Counted from the first letter of the stretch, positions 22,101 through 34,070 are shown. The stretch is 64,000 nucleotides of DNA from Tetrapyrgos nigripes (GCA_013368315.1 JAACJM010000002.1:1116001-1180000), one strand, 5' to 3'. Numbers and translations are program-made. Notes: generated by a model not told the origin, from the letters alone.

Positions 22101-23138
22101 CCTCTGTTGTCCTGCGTCCCCAACTTTTCTGCTCAATCTAATTTTTGCATCGCCTTTCCCATCCTCGCAAAAAGCTGCAGCTCTATACTACTTAGCTCTT
22201 CCCCTCCCCCTTCACCTTCACCTCACTTACGAGATATCTCACTCAAATCTTTTTCCTATCTCCTACCTTTACCTTCATCGCTCCTTGGCGTCTTCACGTC
22301 TTCACCGTTCAAAGTTCTCTCGTCCACCTCTCGCTCTCGTCGTCGGTGATGAGGAAGTTATAAGGAGGAAGAGGGTCCGTTTACGTTGGGGAGCAATATC
22401 CCAAATGCTATGTATTACTCATGATGGGCAAACCACAGTGAACATGGGGCATGTATATATCGGAGTAAGATATGAGACATTCTTATGGTCTCTAGCAATG
22501 CGACGTGATGGGGATGGATGTAGGGTGGGGGGGTTATTACGGGGAAGGGAGAATGGGGAAGGGTTGGTGGGAACGGGCCTTTTGAGGAGCCAGAATGGAC
22601 GATTGGACAAATGGGCTGTCTCTGCGAGGGGGATCAATGGGATTCATATGCTACGCAGACTGCCAGAGTCGATGTTTCTCTGTTAGCCACGTATATCATC
22701 CATAGCTTTACCGTCGCTGTTTCCTTGAATGCGATTAGGATTGTTCGTTTCTCAGCAAAACAAAACTTCGCTCATATTTGTTCCTCGGTGTCTTCTTTGG
22801 AAAGCATTCCCTTGGCCAATTTTCATTGACATCATCCCCATGCTCAACCCAAGAAGATCGCTCCTAAGGTCACCCCAATGAGTGTTCAAAGAAATCGAAG
22901 GTTTGGCCCATGCCGTTCGCAGCCATCCCCCCACTCACATGAATACAATTAGCCCTCGAGCGTTCTGCATTACCATGAAAACGGACAGTGATATATACAG
23001 GATCGTATCGAGGTCAAGACTGACACAATACGCAAGCTAAATCAGAGAAAGAAAGAAACGAATTAAGAAAGATTGAGAGACATTGCTAGTTACATTGTTA
23101 TATCGTAGAGACAATATGAGTACATACACTCTACCTCT
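22101..23138. other. Intergenic, no supported gene
   Basis: Pyrimidine-rich 22150-22340, then a purine-rich stretch. A 133-codon frame at 22285-22686 has no family resemblance and biased composition; it is not called. Confidence 0.3.
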
Positions 23139-24437
23139 TCACCATCCATTCTTAGCCACCTTGCCACTGGATCCTGAGGAGCCCGAAGAAGAGCTACCCG
23201 TTTTCGTGTTCTTGTTCGTGTTCGTGTTCCCATTTGGCATGTCATCCGAATTCGAGTTTGAGTCTGAGGAAGTAGACCCAGACCCAGAAGTAGAACCATC
23301 ATCCCCTCCGACCGGATCACTCGTATCACCCGTGCTATTTCCTGTACCATCACCCGTGCCATCACCCGTGCTATCACCCATACCATCACCTGTACCATCA
23401 CCTGTACCATCACCTGTACCATCACCAGTACCATCACCTGTACCGTCTCCCGTACCATCACTCGTACCATCACCTGTACCATCACCAGTACCATTTCCTG
23501 TACCGTCTCCCGTACCATCACCCGTACCATCTCCTGTACCATCTCCTGTACCGTCTCCCGTACCGTCGCCCGTACCATCGCCAGTAGTCATATCCCCTCC
23601 TGTACCCGTATCACCACCTGTATTACCCGTTTCCTCTCCTTCACCTCCTGTCATATTCCCACCCGTACCATCCCCTGTACCATCCCCCGTACCCATACCA
23701 TCCCCTGTACCATCCCCCGTACCCATACCACCCCCTGTACCATCCCCCATACCATTCCCTGTACCCATACCACTGCCATAAGGGTCTCCATTATTATACC
23801 CATACCCATTACCATGATTTACATGCTGAATCACCCCATCCACCACACTCGTCGCAATGGGATGATCCAATATAGTAGATAGATGATGACCCCAGCCCTT
23901 TTTCGTGGTGGTCGTAGGAGGAGCCGTAGTTCCATCCTCCCCCCCGTCTACGCCTCCGCCTCCGCCTCCAAATCCGTCATCATTTCCAGACGAATTGTTC
24001 CCATCACCAGTCTCGGTCCCTTCACCAGTTACAGAGGTAGGATTGGCCGGGTGGGTAGTTGCAGTCGTAGTGGAGGTGGTGGTGGTTGGTTCCGTTGTAG
24101 TAGTAGGGGTGGTTGTGGTTGGATTGGTAGTCGTCTTCTTAGTCGTACTCGTGTGCGCTGTAGATTTCGATTTCTTCCCTCCTAATCCGAAAAATCCTCG
24201 AGAATGTATACGTTGTCGGTCATGGTCCTGGTAGTGGTAATGATGACGCTTTGCATGCGTCGTTGTGGTGGTGGTGGTGGTGGTGGTGGTGGTGGTAGGA
24301 GTGTCGAGGCCGTCGGTAAAACGGTTATGATCGCCAGGGTCGAAGGGAGTGGGGGCAGGAGCGGGAGCGGCCTGAACCGATGATAAGGTTAAGGCTACAG
24401 CTGCGAGGACAAATGGAGCGAGGGAAGTAGGACGCAT
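23139..24437 (-). CDS. Secreted GDGT-repeat, Thr-rich low-complexity protein
   Basis: A single-exon frame of 432 codons. The start is set at 24437 because it gives [19 protein letters not shown] followed by [11 protein letters not shown], a clear signal peptide; 38 further codons are open upstream but lack signal-like character. After the signal come a Thr run (14 Thr, encoded by a GGT/CCA trinucleotide tract), a His/Tyr-rich basic segment [24 protein letters not shown], Thr-rich blocks probably O-glycosylated, a Gly/Asp tract, and a short non-repetitive region ([20 protein letters not shown]). Then follow about 40 GDGT/GNGT-type tetrapeptides and a Ser/Gly/Asn tail ending GKVAKNGW. The Asp-rich repeats could bind divalent cations, but that is inference. 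A cell-wall or extracellular-matrix role is plausible. Repeat number is likely polymorphic. Confidence 0.75.
   Translation of the reverse strand: MRPTSLAPFVLAAVALTLSSVQAAPAPAPTPFDPGDHNRFTDGLDTPTTTTTTTTTTTTTHAKRHHYHYQDHDRQRIHSRGFFGLGGKKSKSTAHTSTTKKTTTNPTTTTPTTTTEPTTTTSTTTATTHPANPTSVTGEGTETGDGNNSSGNDDGFGGGGGGVDGGEDGTTAPPTTTTKKGWGHHLSTILDHPIATSVVDGVIQHVNHGNGYGYNNGDPYGSGMGTGNGMGDGTGGGMGTGDGTGDGMGTGDGTGDGTGGNMTGGEGEETGNTGGDTGTGGDMTTGDGTGDGTGDGTGDGTGDGTGDGTGDGTGNGTGDGTGDGTSDGTGDGTGDGTGDGTGDGTGDGTGDGMGDSTGDGTGDGTGNSTGDTSDPVGGDDGSTSGSGSTSSDSNSNSDDMPNGNTNTNKNTKTGSSSSGSSGSSGKVAKNGW
23330..23790 (-). repeat. 12-bp coding minisatellite (GDGT codons)
   Basis: Tandem GGTGAYGGTACR units on the - strand, with interspersed GGTAATGG and GGTATGGG variants. 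Each unit encodes Gly-Asp-Gly-Thr, so gain or loss of units keeps the frame. Confidence 0.9.
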
Positions 24438-25224
24438 CGTGATTCGTAAAAGATGATGAGGGAGGGGGGAGTGGAGAGTATACCGGACCTGCCGATACAC
24501 AAAGTGGAATAGAGTAGACGGGTGAAAGCACCAGGCTCTGGGGTATCCCATTCCAAGTGAAGTCTTCTTATACTGCTTTCCATGCTCGTCTTACGACACT
24601 CGTTTCACACGGCTATTATTCGTTTACTCGTTGCGACAACTTGCACAGCTTGAACGGCCTGAACGGTCTCGTCTCCTTGTGTGGCCTCCTTGAAGACTAG
24701 TATGGGGTAGCATGGCCTATGAGCGAGCCGCTCAAGGGCATTGGGAGCATTGGGGCATTGATGATTGGTTAGGGTGATTGATTTGGGCTGTGTCGTAGTC
24801 GGTAGAGGAGAACCTGGGGCCGAAGTGAGTAAGTGGTGTAGTAGGTAGTGTAGTAGGTTGACGACGCACCGATTATCCGTTGCTAATTACTCGTTCGAGT
24901 CTATCCCTGGTCAAGCAGTGTCCGAGAGCGAGCTAGACAGTACTGTAACTAAATAAAGTCAAGTTTTGAAACGATACGAGGCTACAGTACTCACTGCCGC
25001 ACATTGTTAACCTGCACTGGGACTAAGGTGTCGGCGTTCCTCCTATGCGAGACAACCTAGAGATGACGTTTCTAAGTATTAGGTTGAGTATTTCGGATTA
25101 AAGCACAGACTCACTCACCCTGAATCGCAAAGCATCGAGTTGTTTCTCTGGGAGGACATAGATAACCCCAATAGATCAGAGAAAGTGCGAGGCACGGCGT
25201 AGGGTACTGCTTGAGATATCAGTC
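24438..25224. other. Intergenic
   Basis: Upstream region of the GDGT-repeat gene, with no other supported feature. Confidence 0.3.
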
Positions 25225-26035
25225 TATATTCATATGCAACTGAAAGACTATTGTAACCGTCAACGGGTGATGAAAGAGGGATTTCAGCATAGCTAGAGTC
25301 CATAGCAGTTAAGCAGAAGACCTCTGAGGACGTCGTAGTCATAGAGAAGTGTTGAGCGTCGTCGTGACGCGTGACGTGACATCGCTCTTGACTCTCAGAC
25401 TACATCAGCGTTGCGACTTTACACTGGCGAATGGGGTTCCCGTTGGAATTAAGTAACTGGATCAAACTCAGCCCCGGACTGTCCAGCTTGACTACTGGCG
25501 CTCTTAGTATTCCGACCGAGGACGCTCTCAGCCAACTCTCAGCCAACTCAAGTCGTATTCAGGATCTCTCTCCTACGCCGTTTCCAACCAGTCTCAGGCT
25601 TCTATCTCTCTGACTCCAATCCGTGTACTTGCAACGGTTGAATACTGCTAAGCCTATGCACGACTTATTGATTATTCCAGTATTCACTTGTCTTCTGCCA
25701 GTGTGCACTGCAAATTCAAGACCTTCACCGATATAGCGATGTCTTATTTCCGACCTACTTAATTGTGCCTCTCGCTCCAGTACGAGCGGGTCAAAACAAA
25801 GCTTCGAGGCCATAATTCCAACTTTGCAAGACTAATTTAATAGAAGATTTTCAATTAGCGCTCAACTTGTGCTCATCCCTGACACTCCCTCCCCGATGAC
25901 TTGTGGCTTAACGATGGGGATTTCTCGGGTTCTTATGACCTACAATGCCAGCTGGAACGCTTTAGGTAATAACCCTTCAGCTCAATTGAATTACTCACTG
26001 GATATATATACTCTACTCTAGCTTTTTCCTAATGT
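25225..26035. repeat. Dispersed repeat, copy A
   Basis: Matches 38100-38965 in the same orientation over about 0.8 kb with indels. Shared blocks include AAGCAGAAGACCTCT, ACTTTACACTGGC, TGGATCAAACTCAG, CCGAGGACGCTCTCA and CTTTTTCCTAATGT. No coding capacity is preserved. Unclassified; it could be a solo-LTR-like or non-autonomous element. Confidence 0.7.
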
Positions 26036-26210
26036 CAAGTAGACGTAGCAAGGACGTAGTCACGGAAGGAACAGGAAAGCCTGTCGTTGTGATGCGTGAA
26101 GTGACATCGCACTTGACTTCCAACTCATGCCAGCGTTGCAACTTTACACTGGCTAGTGGTGTTCCTGGCGTAATTAGACCTGGTATTGAATCATCGACTA
26201 CGAAGGCAGC
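26036..26210. repeat. Dispersed repeat, partial copy A' in tandem
   Basis: Directly after copy A the sequence restarts with GACGTAGTCACGGA, GTGAAGTGACATCGC, TTGACTTCCAACTC and TTTACACTGGCTAGTGG, aligning with the 5' part of copies A and B, and then loses similarity. Confidence 0.6.
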
Positions 26211-27413
26211 TGTCTGGGTTTTTCTTACTGGACTGTATACGTTTCTGTTCATGTCCTAGCTTCAAAAAATTATGTACTTCTTACTCTTCGTAACGAATGC
26301 TCGCTGCGTTACTGGAACATGAACTGCATTGAATAATCCGAATATCTGTAGCACAGCAAGAGACCTCGCATACTACCCGCAACTCGACTGCTAGCACCAA
26401 GTTAGCACGTATAGACGCACCTTAAAAGCTGCTTTTCCTCCGTTTCGCCCCCTCCAATATAATCGGACTTTGTATCAAAGTAAACGCTCCTCCTCCGCTT
26501 TGTGGCTCTTGTTCAAAGCTTTTCGATTCTCCTTTGACTTAAATATGCTACAAGCTCCTCTCGATTCATCCTTTATTCAGCGTCGTGTCTTTTTTACGTG
26601 CTCTCTGCACACTGTCCTTAAATGACATGGCGTCCGAGTGTTCACGTATCATTGCCGTTCAAAGTCTTAGATGGTATACCTCTGCTCTTTTGCTGTTTCT
26701 TTCCAACTTTCTCAAGGTCCTGTTATCCCAATCATCCCACACGCTTGCTTCCTTCCCAACCCTTTAGCTTTCCTAGCTTCCCAGATCATATCCCCAGACA
26801 TCTCCATTGATGTCGACGAGCTGATACGTGCTATGCCTTAGACGTCGATTGCCTAACTCCTCCATCTTCCTTTCCTAAACCCTCATTACCCCTCCCTCGT
26901 TGGGTTTCACGTCCATGGTACTACTCCGACCTGCCTAGTATTACACCTCATTTATCACATTTGCTTTCCTTCTCCGTCTGCTACATAGTAACATACGGGT
27001 GCCTCTCGTCCAAATCTCCTTCTCTCCTGATTATAAAGTATCATTCATATCACTTCTCGGAATGATAACCACGAGTCCTGGTGCCTGACCTTACTGTCAA
27101 TACATCACACACAACGCCGCAAAACCAACAAAACCAGTCCATGATCAACACTCAGTGCTCAAGCGCTCAACGCTCAATGCATGCCACATCGCAATGCTCT
27201 TCTCCAAGGCTTCTCTCCAGCTCACCCTCTCTCAGTCATTTCAAGGTCAACGTTGATCTTTGGCTTTTTGGTGTTGGGCGATCCTTGGATCCTTACACCT
27301 TCCTATCCGCATCCGTATCTCAATCTGTCATGCTTGTCTGATGGAACGAATGCCCTAGTATTTGATACTGTGATATCAGTAATATAGTGACTGCACAACG
27401 CCATCCTGCCGGG
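26211..27413. other. Intergenic
   Basis: No recognisable gene. A pyrimidine-rich tract 26400-26800 resembles a fungal promoter/leader but no coding region follows it. Confidence 0.3.
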
Positions 27414-27890
27414 TCCTGAAGAACCATCTGAGCAACTGACATGATAGAGACAGGATGAGGAGCATTGGGATGGCCCTGACGAAGAATGGTGGAAACCATC
27501 GACATGATAGAGTCAGGATGAGGAGCATCGTGGATGACAAAGAAAGGTGGAGACCATCAGAGAAAACTGATGTGATAGAGGATGAGGAGTGTCGTGGACA
27601 ATGAAGAATGGTGGAAACCATCTGAAAAACAGACATGATAGAGTCAGGAGGAGCATCGTGGATGACAAAGAATGGTGGAAACCATCCAAAAAAAACTGAC
27701 ATGATAGAGTCAGGAGGAGCGTCGTGGATGACGAGGAATGGTGGAAAACCATCTGAGAGATTGACCTGATAGAGTCAGGAGGAGTGTCTGGACAACAAAT
27801 AATGGTGGGAACCATCCAAGGATAACTGATGACTGACTCCATTGACATGAAGTCAGTGTGAGGAGCATCAGAAGGACAAATGGTGGGGAC
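27414..27890. repeat. ~64-bp tandem repeat, about 7 copies
   Basis: Units built on AATGGTGGAAACCATC, GACATGATAGAGTCAGG and AGGAGCATCGTGGATGAC repeat at about 27492, 27550, 27614, 27678, 27744 and 27808, with lengths of 58-78 bp. The GGTGGAAACCATC core is itself partly palindromic. Frames on the - strand remain open through the array because the unit has few stops, not because it codes. Confidence 0.85.
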
Positions 27891-28778
27891 AAATCCAGGA
27901 GGAGGATTGTCGACAAAACATTTTTGCTTGGGTAAGAATTGGCCCTAGAGAGTTGAGGCACTCTGTCAGGGTCATCAGACTCACAAACAAGGACATTACT
28001 GGGATGCCACTACAGTTATCATTGAGAATTCTGATAACCAGTTGAGATCAAGTAGGCCAGATTGCTTGGGGGTAGGCGAGCTGTCACCAGCAGATGCCCC
28101 TTCCCATCTGTCCCAGTGTCAGAAGGACGTAGGAAACTCCAGCATGTGCTGCTGCTGCAATGAGGAGGAAATGAGGCAGAATGGAGAAATGGACAAGGAG
28201 AAAGCAAGAGGAATGTTGAGAATAGGATGAGAGAAAAGGAAACAAGTAATTGGACATAATGGTGAGAATGAGATGGAAGATAGAGATGAAGGTGCGAGAA
28301 ATTGGATGTGGAAAGACGACCAATTCAGCATGAAGGCACGCAACAGTCATGAGGTGTGATACTTCAGAGCAGAGAGGAATGAGGAGGAAAAGGATAGAGT
28401 GACAAAATAGTTGGAAGTGGAAGAAATAAATGAGATTCGAAAATGGAGAGGGAGAACTATGGAGGATAACCCATGCTGTAACAGTGAGTGTCTGAGCAGC
28501 TGCCCAAGGCAAAAACTGGGAATGGACAAGAGAAACGAGATGACACCCGTAGTTGTACCTGCCATGCATAGTATATAGGAAGTACTCACACAACACAATG
28601 CGTAGTCAACAGTCCTTCCTCTGTGTATACTTTGGGTGAGCATATGATGCATTGTATGGCTATTTTCATACCATGCATTGTGTGCACAATATTCTACTAT
28701 ACCACGCATGGTATAACTTACGTGGATATGGCAAGTTTTTCCCACAGCTGGTAATTTGATGTGGCAGTGGGCGGGGCC
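27891..28778. other. Non-coding repeat-region spacer
   Basis: Purine-rich AG/GA sequence without a supported gene. It includes the left cluster of ATACTATGCATAGTAT-like palindromes (28558-28700). Confidence 0.35.
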
Positions 28779-29822
28779 TTAGGGGGCAGTAGGGCGGGTT
28801 TTTCTCACACCTCAAAATTTGATGGGAGGTGCAGGCCGTCAGTAGGGCCCAGAATCTGCAAATCAAATAGGGGTAGTAGCTGTCGCTGGCTCAGAAAGTG
28901 CAAAATAAATTCCCAGAGCCGGCAATGAAAAGTGATATGAGCATATAAGAGGGTGTGTTTTGGGTCGCTGAATCCAAATATGCAATCAGATTTACAATAT
29001 CTGCAGTGGTTATAGAGATATGGCCAAAATACTGTCCAAAACACAGCAAAAGAGCAGGATGGGTACTGGCCATTGCATCCAATCAGCTCTGATCATCATG
29101 TAACTTGGTAGGATACTGCTTTTAGATTCTCTAAACGTGGGAATAACATTTATCTTATTATATAATCAATGCCTGGTGAGATATCCTCAATTTACTTGCA
29201 AAAAAGTGAAAATTTTGGGATGGCCAGGGACACTGCATGTTATAGCATCTAATATAATTATAGATATGTTTACTACGGTATTTTGTGTCCCTGAATCTGG
29301 ATATCTATCTGGATAAGCTCTATATTCTGTGGTTCTGGTGATATTGAATACTTACCCCTAAATATAGGTACCTGTGGCACCCACAAATATGCAACTTAAA
29401 AATTTGTTTAAGTGGGTGGATAAATGTTCATTACTACTCTCAACCAGTATATAAAGTCATATTCTCCATATCTTCAAGATACAAGACCCTATTTCCAATT
29501 TATTCTCCAAAAATTGCCACAAAGCGAAAAAGAGGAATGGCCATGAACAGGGCATGGTATGGCATCCAATATGATCATGGATATGCATAATAAGGTCACT
29601 TTGGTGGTGGAATCCTAATATCCACTTGGATTGGCTCTATAGGCTCTGGCTACTCTGCTATCCAGGACTTACCCCCAAACATGGGTACCTGTGGCACCTG
29701 CAAATATGTACCTTATAAAATAGGTTGAGTGGGTTTAAAAGTGTTTAATGATGTCCCAAACAGTAATATGAAGTCATATCTCCTATATCTCCAAGTTCCA
29801 AGACTCTATTTTCAATTTATTA
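28779..29822. repeat. Left arm of ~2.46-kb near-palindrome
   Basis: Pairs with 30196-31241: position x pairs with about 60017 minus x along the whole arm. In a sampled 78-bp stretch (TGCAATCAGATTTACAATAT onward) only three mismatches were seen. The arm itself contains diverged units around a GGCCA..GCAT..ATCATG motif at about 29068, 29236 and 29551. Confidence 0.9.
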
Positions 29823-30195
29823 CTCACAAAGCGAAAATAGTACCTTTTGGAACCATATACATGGGCATATCTCATTCCAGAGGTTATCACAGGCACTCAT
29901 ACTATGTATTTCATCTTTTGGTATCACTTAAAAGATAATGAGCCACCAAAAATATCTAGCAGATGTTCTAGGTACATGCACCAGCTTAAAGTCAAACTGA
30001 GTTGCAAATAATGGTACTTATAGCACTTAAGGCTATATCTGAGCATGTCTTTCAGTGACAATCTCCAAACTGTCAGTAACACGAGGATTATGGCTTAGAA
30101 TGGTGGAATGGTAGTCAGAATGCCAGTCCCATAGCCAAAAGATGGGTATATGTGCCAATGAAGTTGGAAATTAGGGCTATCTTTGCTGTCTGGGG

Positions 30196-31241
30196 AACAA
30201 ATTGAGAATAGAGTCTTTGAACTTGGAGATATAAGAGATATGACTTTATATTACTGTTTTAGACATCATTCAGCACTTTTAAACCCACTCAACCTATTTT
30301 ATAAGGTACATATTTGCAAGTGCCACAGGTACCCATGTTTGGGATAAGTCTTGAATAGCAGAGTAGCCAGAGCCCATAGAGCCAATCCAAGTGGATATTA
30401 GGATTCCAGAACCAAAGTTACCTTAGTAGGCATATCCATGATCATATTGGATGCCATACCATGCCCTGTTCATGGCCATTCCTCTTTTTCGCTTTTGTGG
30501 CAATTTTTGGAGAATAAATTGGAAATAGGGTCTTGTATCTTGGAGATATGGAGAATATGACTTTATATACTGGTTGAGAGTAGTAATGAACATTTATCCA
30601 CCCACTCAAACAAATTTTTAAGTTGCATATTTGTGGGTGCCACAGGTACCTATATTTAGGGGTAAGTATTCAATATCACCAGAACCACAGAATATAGAGC
30701 TTATCCAGATAGATATCCAGATTCAGGGACACAAAATACCGTAGTAAACATATCTATAATTATATTAGATGCTATAACATGCAGTGTCCCTGGCCATCCC
30801 AAAATTTTCACTTTTTTGCAAGTAAATTGAGGATATCTCACCAGGCATTGATTATATAATAAGATAAATGTTATTCCCACGTTTAGAGAATCTAAAAGCA
30901 GTATCCTACCAAGTTACATGATGATCAGAGCTGATTGGATGCAATGGCCAGTACCCATCCTGCTCTTTTGCTGTGTTTTGGAAAGTATTTTAGCCATATC
31001 TCTATAACCACTCCAGATATTGTAAATCTGATTGCATATTTGGATTCAGCGACCCAAAACACACCCTCTTATATGCTCATATCACTTTTCATTGCCGGCT
31101 CTGGGAATTTATTTTGCATTTTCTGAGCCAGCGACAGCTACTACCCCTATTTGATTTGCAGATTCTGGGCCCTACCGACGGCCTGCACCTCCCATCAAAT
31201 TTTGAGGCATGAGAAAAACCTGCCCCCTAAGGGGCACAGTG
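30196..31241. repeat. Right arm of ~2.46-kb near-palindrome
   Basis: Reverse complement of 28779-29822, ending in AAAAACCTGCCCCCTAAGG, which mirrors CCTTAGGGGGCAG on the left. The spacer 29823-30195 (about 373 bp) is not clearly symmetrical. Confidence 0.9.
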
Positions 31242-31245
31242 GCTT

Positions 31246-31480
31246 ACTACGCATGGTATGCAATAAAATAAAATATGAGTATACTATGCATGGTATGGAG
31301 CTGGCACAGTGGCTTACTATGCGTGATATGCAAAAATAAAATGTGATATACTATGCATGGTATGGAGTGGAACAGTGACTCACTATGCATAGTATCATAC
31401 CATAATATAGGTACAGATAAGCCTCTACATACTACACATTGTGCCCAGCAGAGTACTATCAGTATACTATGTGTAGTAGT
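31246..31480. repeat. Cluster of ATACTATGCATGGTAT palindromic motifs
   Basis: At least five copies, with one to three changes each, at about 31247, 31275, 31315, 31350 and 31381. Related copies lie on the other side of the large palindrome at 28562, 28666 and 28690. Confidence 0.7.
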
Positions 31481-32487
31481 TACAGCTACAGCTGGAGATG
31501 AAGACAAGGTTTTGAAGGAAAAATGTGCCAGGAGCTGATAGGGCTCCAGCAAAAGATGGTGGCAGAGTGTCATGATCAGAGCCCAAGAGATAACTGAAAA
31601 CGGCGTGTGTTCAGAAAGGCGAGATCCGAAGAGAACCGGAACAGAGATTCAGCGTCGCCCACCAAAGGCAGAAAACAACTGGTTCACTGATGTACACTGT
31701 CTGGCGCAGAGGTTAGTGGTCTGCAAACAGTGTGCACTTGGGCCATGGCCAGTTCAGTGTCATAAATGCCAGTGGGCATGCAAGCCCGAAAAGCTTGTTT
31801 ATCTGCTAGGTCTGTTGTGTGGTAGAGAAGTCAGGGAAGTTGGAGATCTGTGGTGAGGAGAAAATATAAAAGGATATACATAGACAAGAAAGGCACCAGG
31901 ATAAAAGTAAAATTGAGAAAGAATCGAGAGAGAAAACATCGAAAGGAGGGAACACTATTCAGAGGGTGTACACGATGGTGAACGTACAAAGTCAAGAGCA
32001 TCCGAGGCCATGTGCTTGCACTGCCAGAGCTTTCTCTCGAAAATCAATTCTCTTTCCATTGTTATAGAATTTCACATGAGGTACCTCACTAGTATACTCT
32101 ATCGATGTCTGTGTGGTTAATTCCTTTCTTGATTCCATTTTGGTGGGCCATTTGGGGGTATAACGGCAGCAAAAATAGTGTCTCCCTGCTCAGAAAGATG
32201 CCATTTGTTGATCTAGGAGTCAGTTCTGTGAGTTTGTGAGTGACAGAAACTGACAGATATTCAGGCATGTACTTACAATCATTTTTCTAGTGACGAAACT
32301 ACTGAGTCAGCCATATCGAGGATACAAAAAGTCCGGGCACATACAAACCTTGCTTGAACTTGAACTGGACCAAAGTCCAACAGATGCCAAGTCCAGTCTG
32401 AAGTTTGTAAAATTTCTGGACCAGTGATACGCCATACAAAATTCATGTATAGAAACATTAATTGGCAGTTAGAAAGCTGGTTCACCA
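31481..32487. other. Intergenic
   Basis: A 94-codon frame at 31572-31856 has CKQCALGPWPVQCHKCQWACK, a CxxC pair that might be part of a zinc knuckle, but lacks any family match. Nothing else supported. Confidence 0.3.
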
Positions 32488-32495
32488 CTTCAATT

Positions 32496-33742
32496 TAAAG
32501 ACTGGCACGAGTCCGAGTCTTAAATGAGTACCTGCAGGTTGATCCGTTGATTTACCCGCAGGTCATGGGAACTGCAGGTCCAGGTACCTGTTTCCCACGG
32601 GTCACTGACAGGTTGCGGGTCAGGACTTTGGGTGCTACAGGTACTTGTGCAGGTACCTGTCCTAACTAAGTACAAGATGACTCTATTATTATTTGAATAT
32701 AAATTATATTATTCGGGAAGTACATACACCAATCTATGTATGACTACGGGTACACCTTATTGTTGAAAGTGAAGGTGTAAGTGTAGATGATGTTCGCTCA
32801 AAAAGTCCATAGCTCACCCGGACATGCTCAGATCACTTTGAAAATGCCAACATCAATTTGGACATAAAGTTCACGTCAGAAACAGGCCCCACGCAAGTTC
32901 TAGCTATCCGCAATGCTAAAATGCGAATGGGCTTTGATGAACTTGGCTCTTTTTTGTTCAAAAAGTCTGTAGTTCGCCCGGACGTGATCATATCGCTTTG
33001 GAAACGCCACCAATCGATTCGGACATAAAATTCACGTCAGAAACCGGCCCCACGCAAGTTCTAGCTATCCGCAATGCTAAAATGCGAATGGGCTTTGATG
33101 AACTTGACTCTCTTTTGTTCAAAACTCTGTAGTTCCCCCGGATGTGATTATATCGCTTCGGAGACGCCACCAATCGATTCGGACGTGAAATCCACGTCAG
33201 AAACCGGCCCCACGCCAGTCCTAGGTATCCGAAATGCTAAAATGCGAATGGGCTTTGATGAACTTGACTCTTTCTTGCTCAAAAAGTCTGTATTTCGCCC
33301 AGATGTGATCAGATCGCTTCGAAAACGCTTGCTTAGACTCGTGGTTTGACGCTGGGCTTGTACCAGAGGAGGAGGTGGTGAAAATGTTTAACAGGTTGAA
33401 TTCACGCAGAAAGGTAAAGGATTTGGACAGTAGTGAGAATACAGAAGACAGTAGTAGTGGAGATGATGATGAAGGGTTGTAGTATTATTATATATTATAA
33501 ACTTTTATTAAACCGTTAACTTGGTGTTTCCTTGGGTTCTGGCAGGTACCTGTAGGTATACCTGCGAGTACCTGCAAGGACTCGCTGGATACAAGTAACC
33601 TGTAACCTGCAGGTATATGACTTGCAGGTCAGGTACCTGTTTCCCACGGATCTCAAACAGGTCGCAGGTCACTATTTTGGTGCATCAGGTACCTGTCTAC
33701 GGATCACAGGTAAAACCTGACCTGGACTCGTGCCAGTCTTTA
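32496..33742. mobile_element. Non-autonomous hAT-type element, 1247 bp, 8-bp TSD
   Basis: Ends are TAAAGACTGGCACGAGTCC (32496 on) and its reverse complement (to 33742). The 8-bp direct repeat CTTCAATT flanks both sides (32488-32495 and 33743-33750). An 8-bp TSD with short TIRs is the hallmark of hAT elements. Subterminal regions on both sides carry many ACCTGCAGGT and CAGGTACCTG palindromes. At about 33330-33480 a frame reads WFDAGLVPEEEVVKMFNRLN followed by an acidic tail and stop, which resembles the C-terminal end of a hAT transposase; the rest of the gene is missing. Hence an internally deleted copy. Confidence 0.85.
32795..33335. repeat. 160-bp tandem repeat inside the hAT element, 3.3 copies
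   Basis: Units start at TTCAAAAAGTCTGTAGTTCG-type sequence at about 32799, 32959, 33119 and 33279. Each contains CAATGCTAAAATGCGAATGG and TTTGATGAACTTG. High similarity between units points to recent expansion. Confidence 0.9.
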
Positions 33743-33844
33743 CTTCAATTGGAATATAAAGGACTAGAGTGAGTCCCGAACTGCTAGTTAAAGTGCTAGT
33801 GGACTAAGTGTACATGCCAGTACAATAAAGCTAAGTACTTACAG

Positions 33845-34070
33845 TAGCTGTGAAAATTGATGCCGCTTCCTTTTTTGGAATTTAGCTCCGGGCTGGTTTC
33901 TGGCTTACTTCTTGATTTGGGATGGGTCAGGACAGATGAGAGAAGACCACTGCACCACTTTTCTAGTGTTGTGAAGGCTGCGTTGAAGGAGAGTGAAGGA
34001 AAAGATTGTGACTCCGCACCCTGGCACCCTGCTATTTCCAAAAAGGAAGCGGCATCAATTTTCACAGCTA
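33845..34070. repeat. 226-bp inverted-repeat (MITE-like) unit
   Basis: TAGCTGTGAAAATTGATGCC at 33845 on continues to TTCCTTTTTTGGAA. Its reverse complement ends at 34070, giving about 35-bp ends with one indel. No TSD is obvious. It starts about 100 bp after the hAT element. Confidence 0.6.

Noticed and set aside
22285..22686. 133-codon ORF as a gene
   Set aside because: Arg/Gly-rich, no domain, no splice logic and no conserved start; probably chance.
23090..23781. Long open frames on the + strand and other - frames over the GDGT minisatellite
   Set aside because: They translate the 12-bp repeat in other frames ([16 protein letters not shown]); only the frame with signal peptide and varied flanks is credible.
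27320..27961. Series of - strand ORFs with DGFHHSLSSTMLLLTL-type repeats
   Set aside because: They follow the 64-bp tandem array, shift frame between units and lack a start context; a by-product of the repeat.
28891..31126. Two nearly identical 63-codon ORFs (MDAMASTHPALLLCFG)
   Set aside because: They are mirror copies in the two arms of the giant palindrome; no longer frame or splice sites support a gene.
33484..33520. TATTATTATATATTATAAAC as an origin or promoter
   Set aside because: A simple AT tract at the 3' side of the hAT remnant; nothing else supports a regulatory role.
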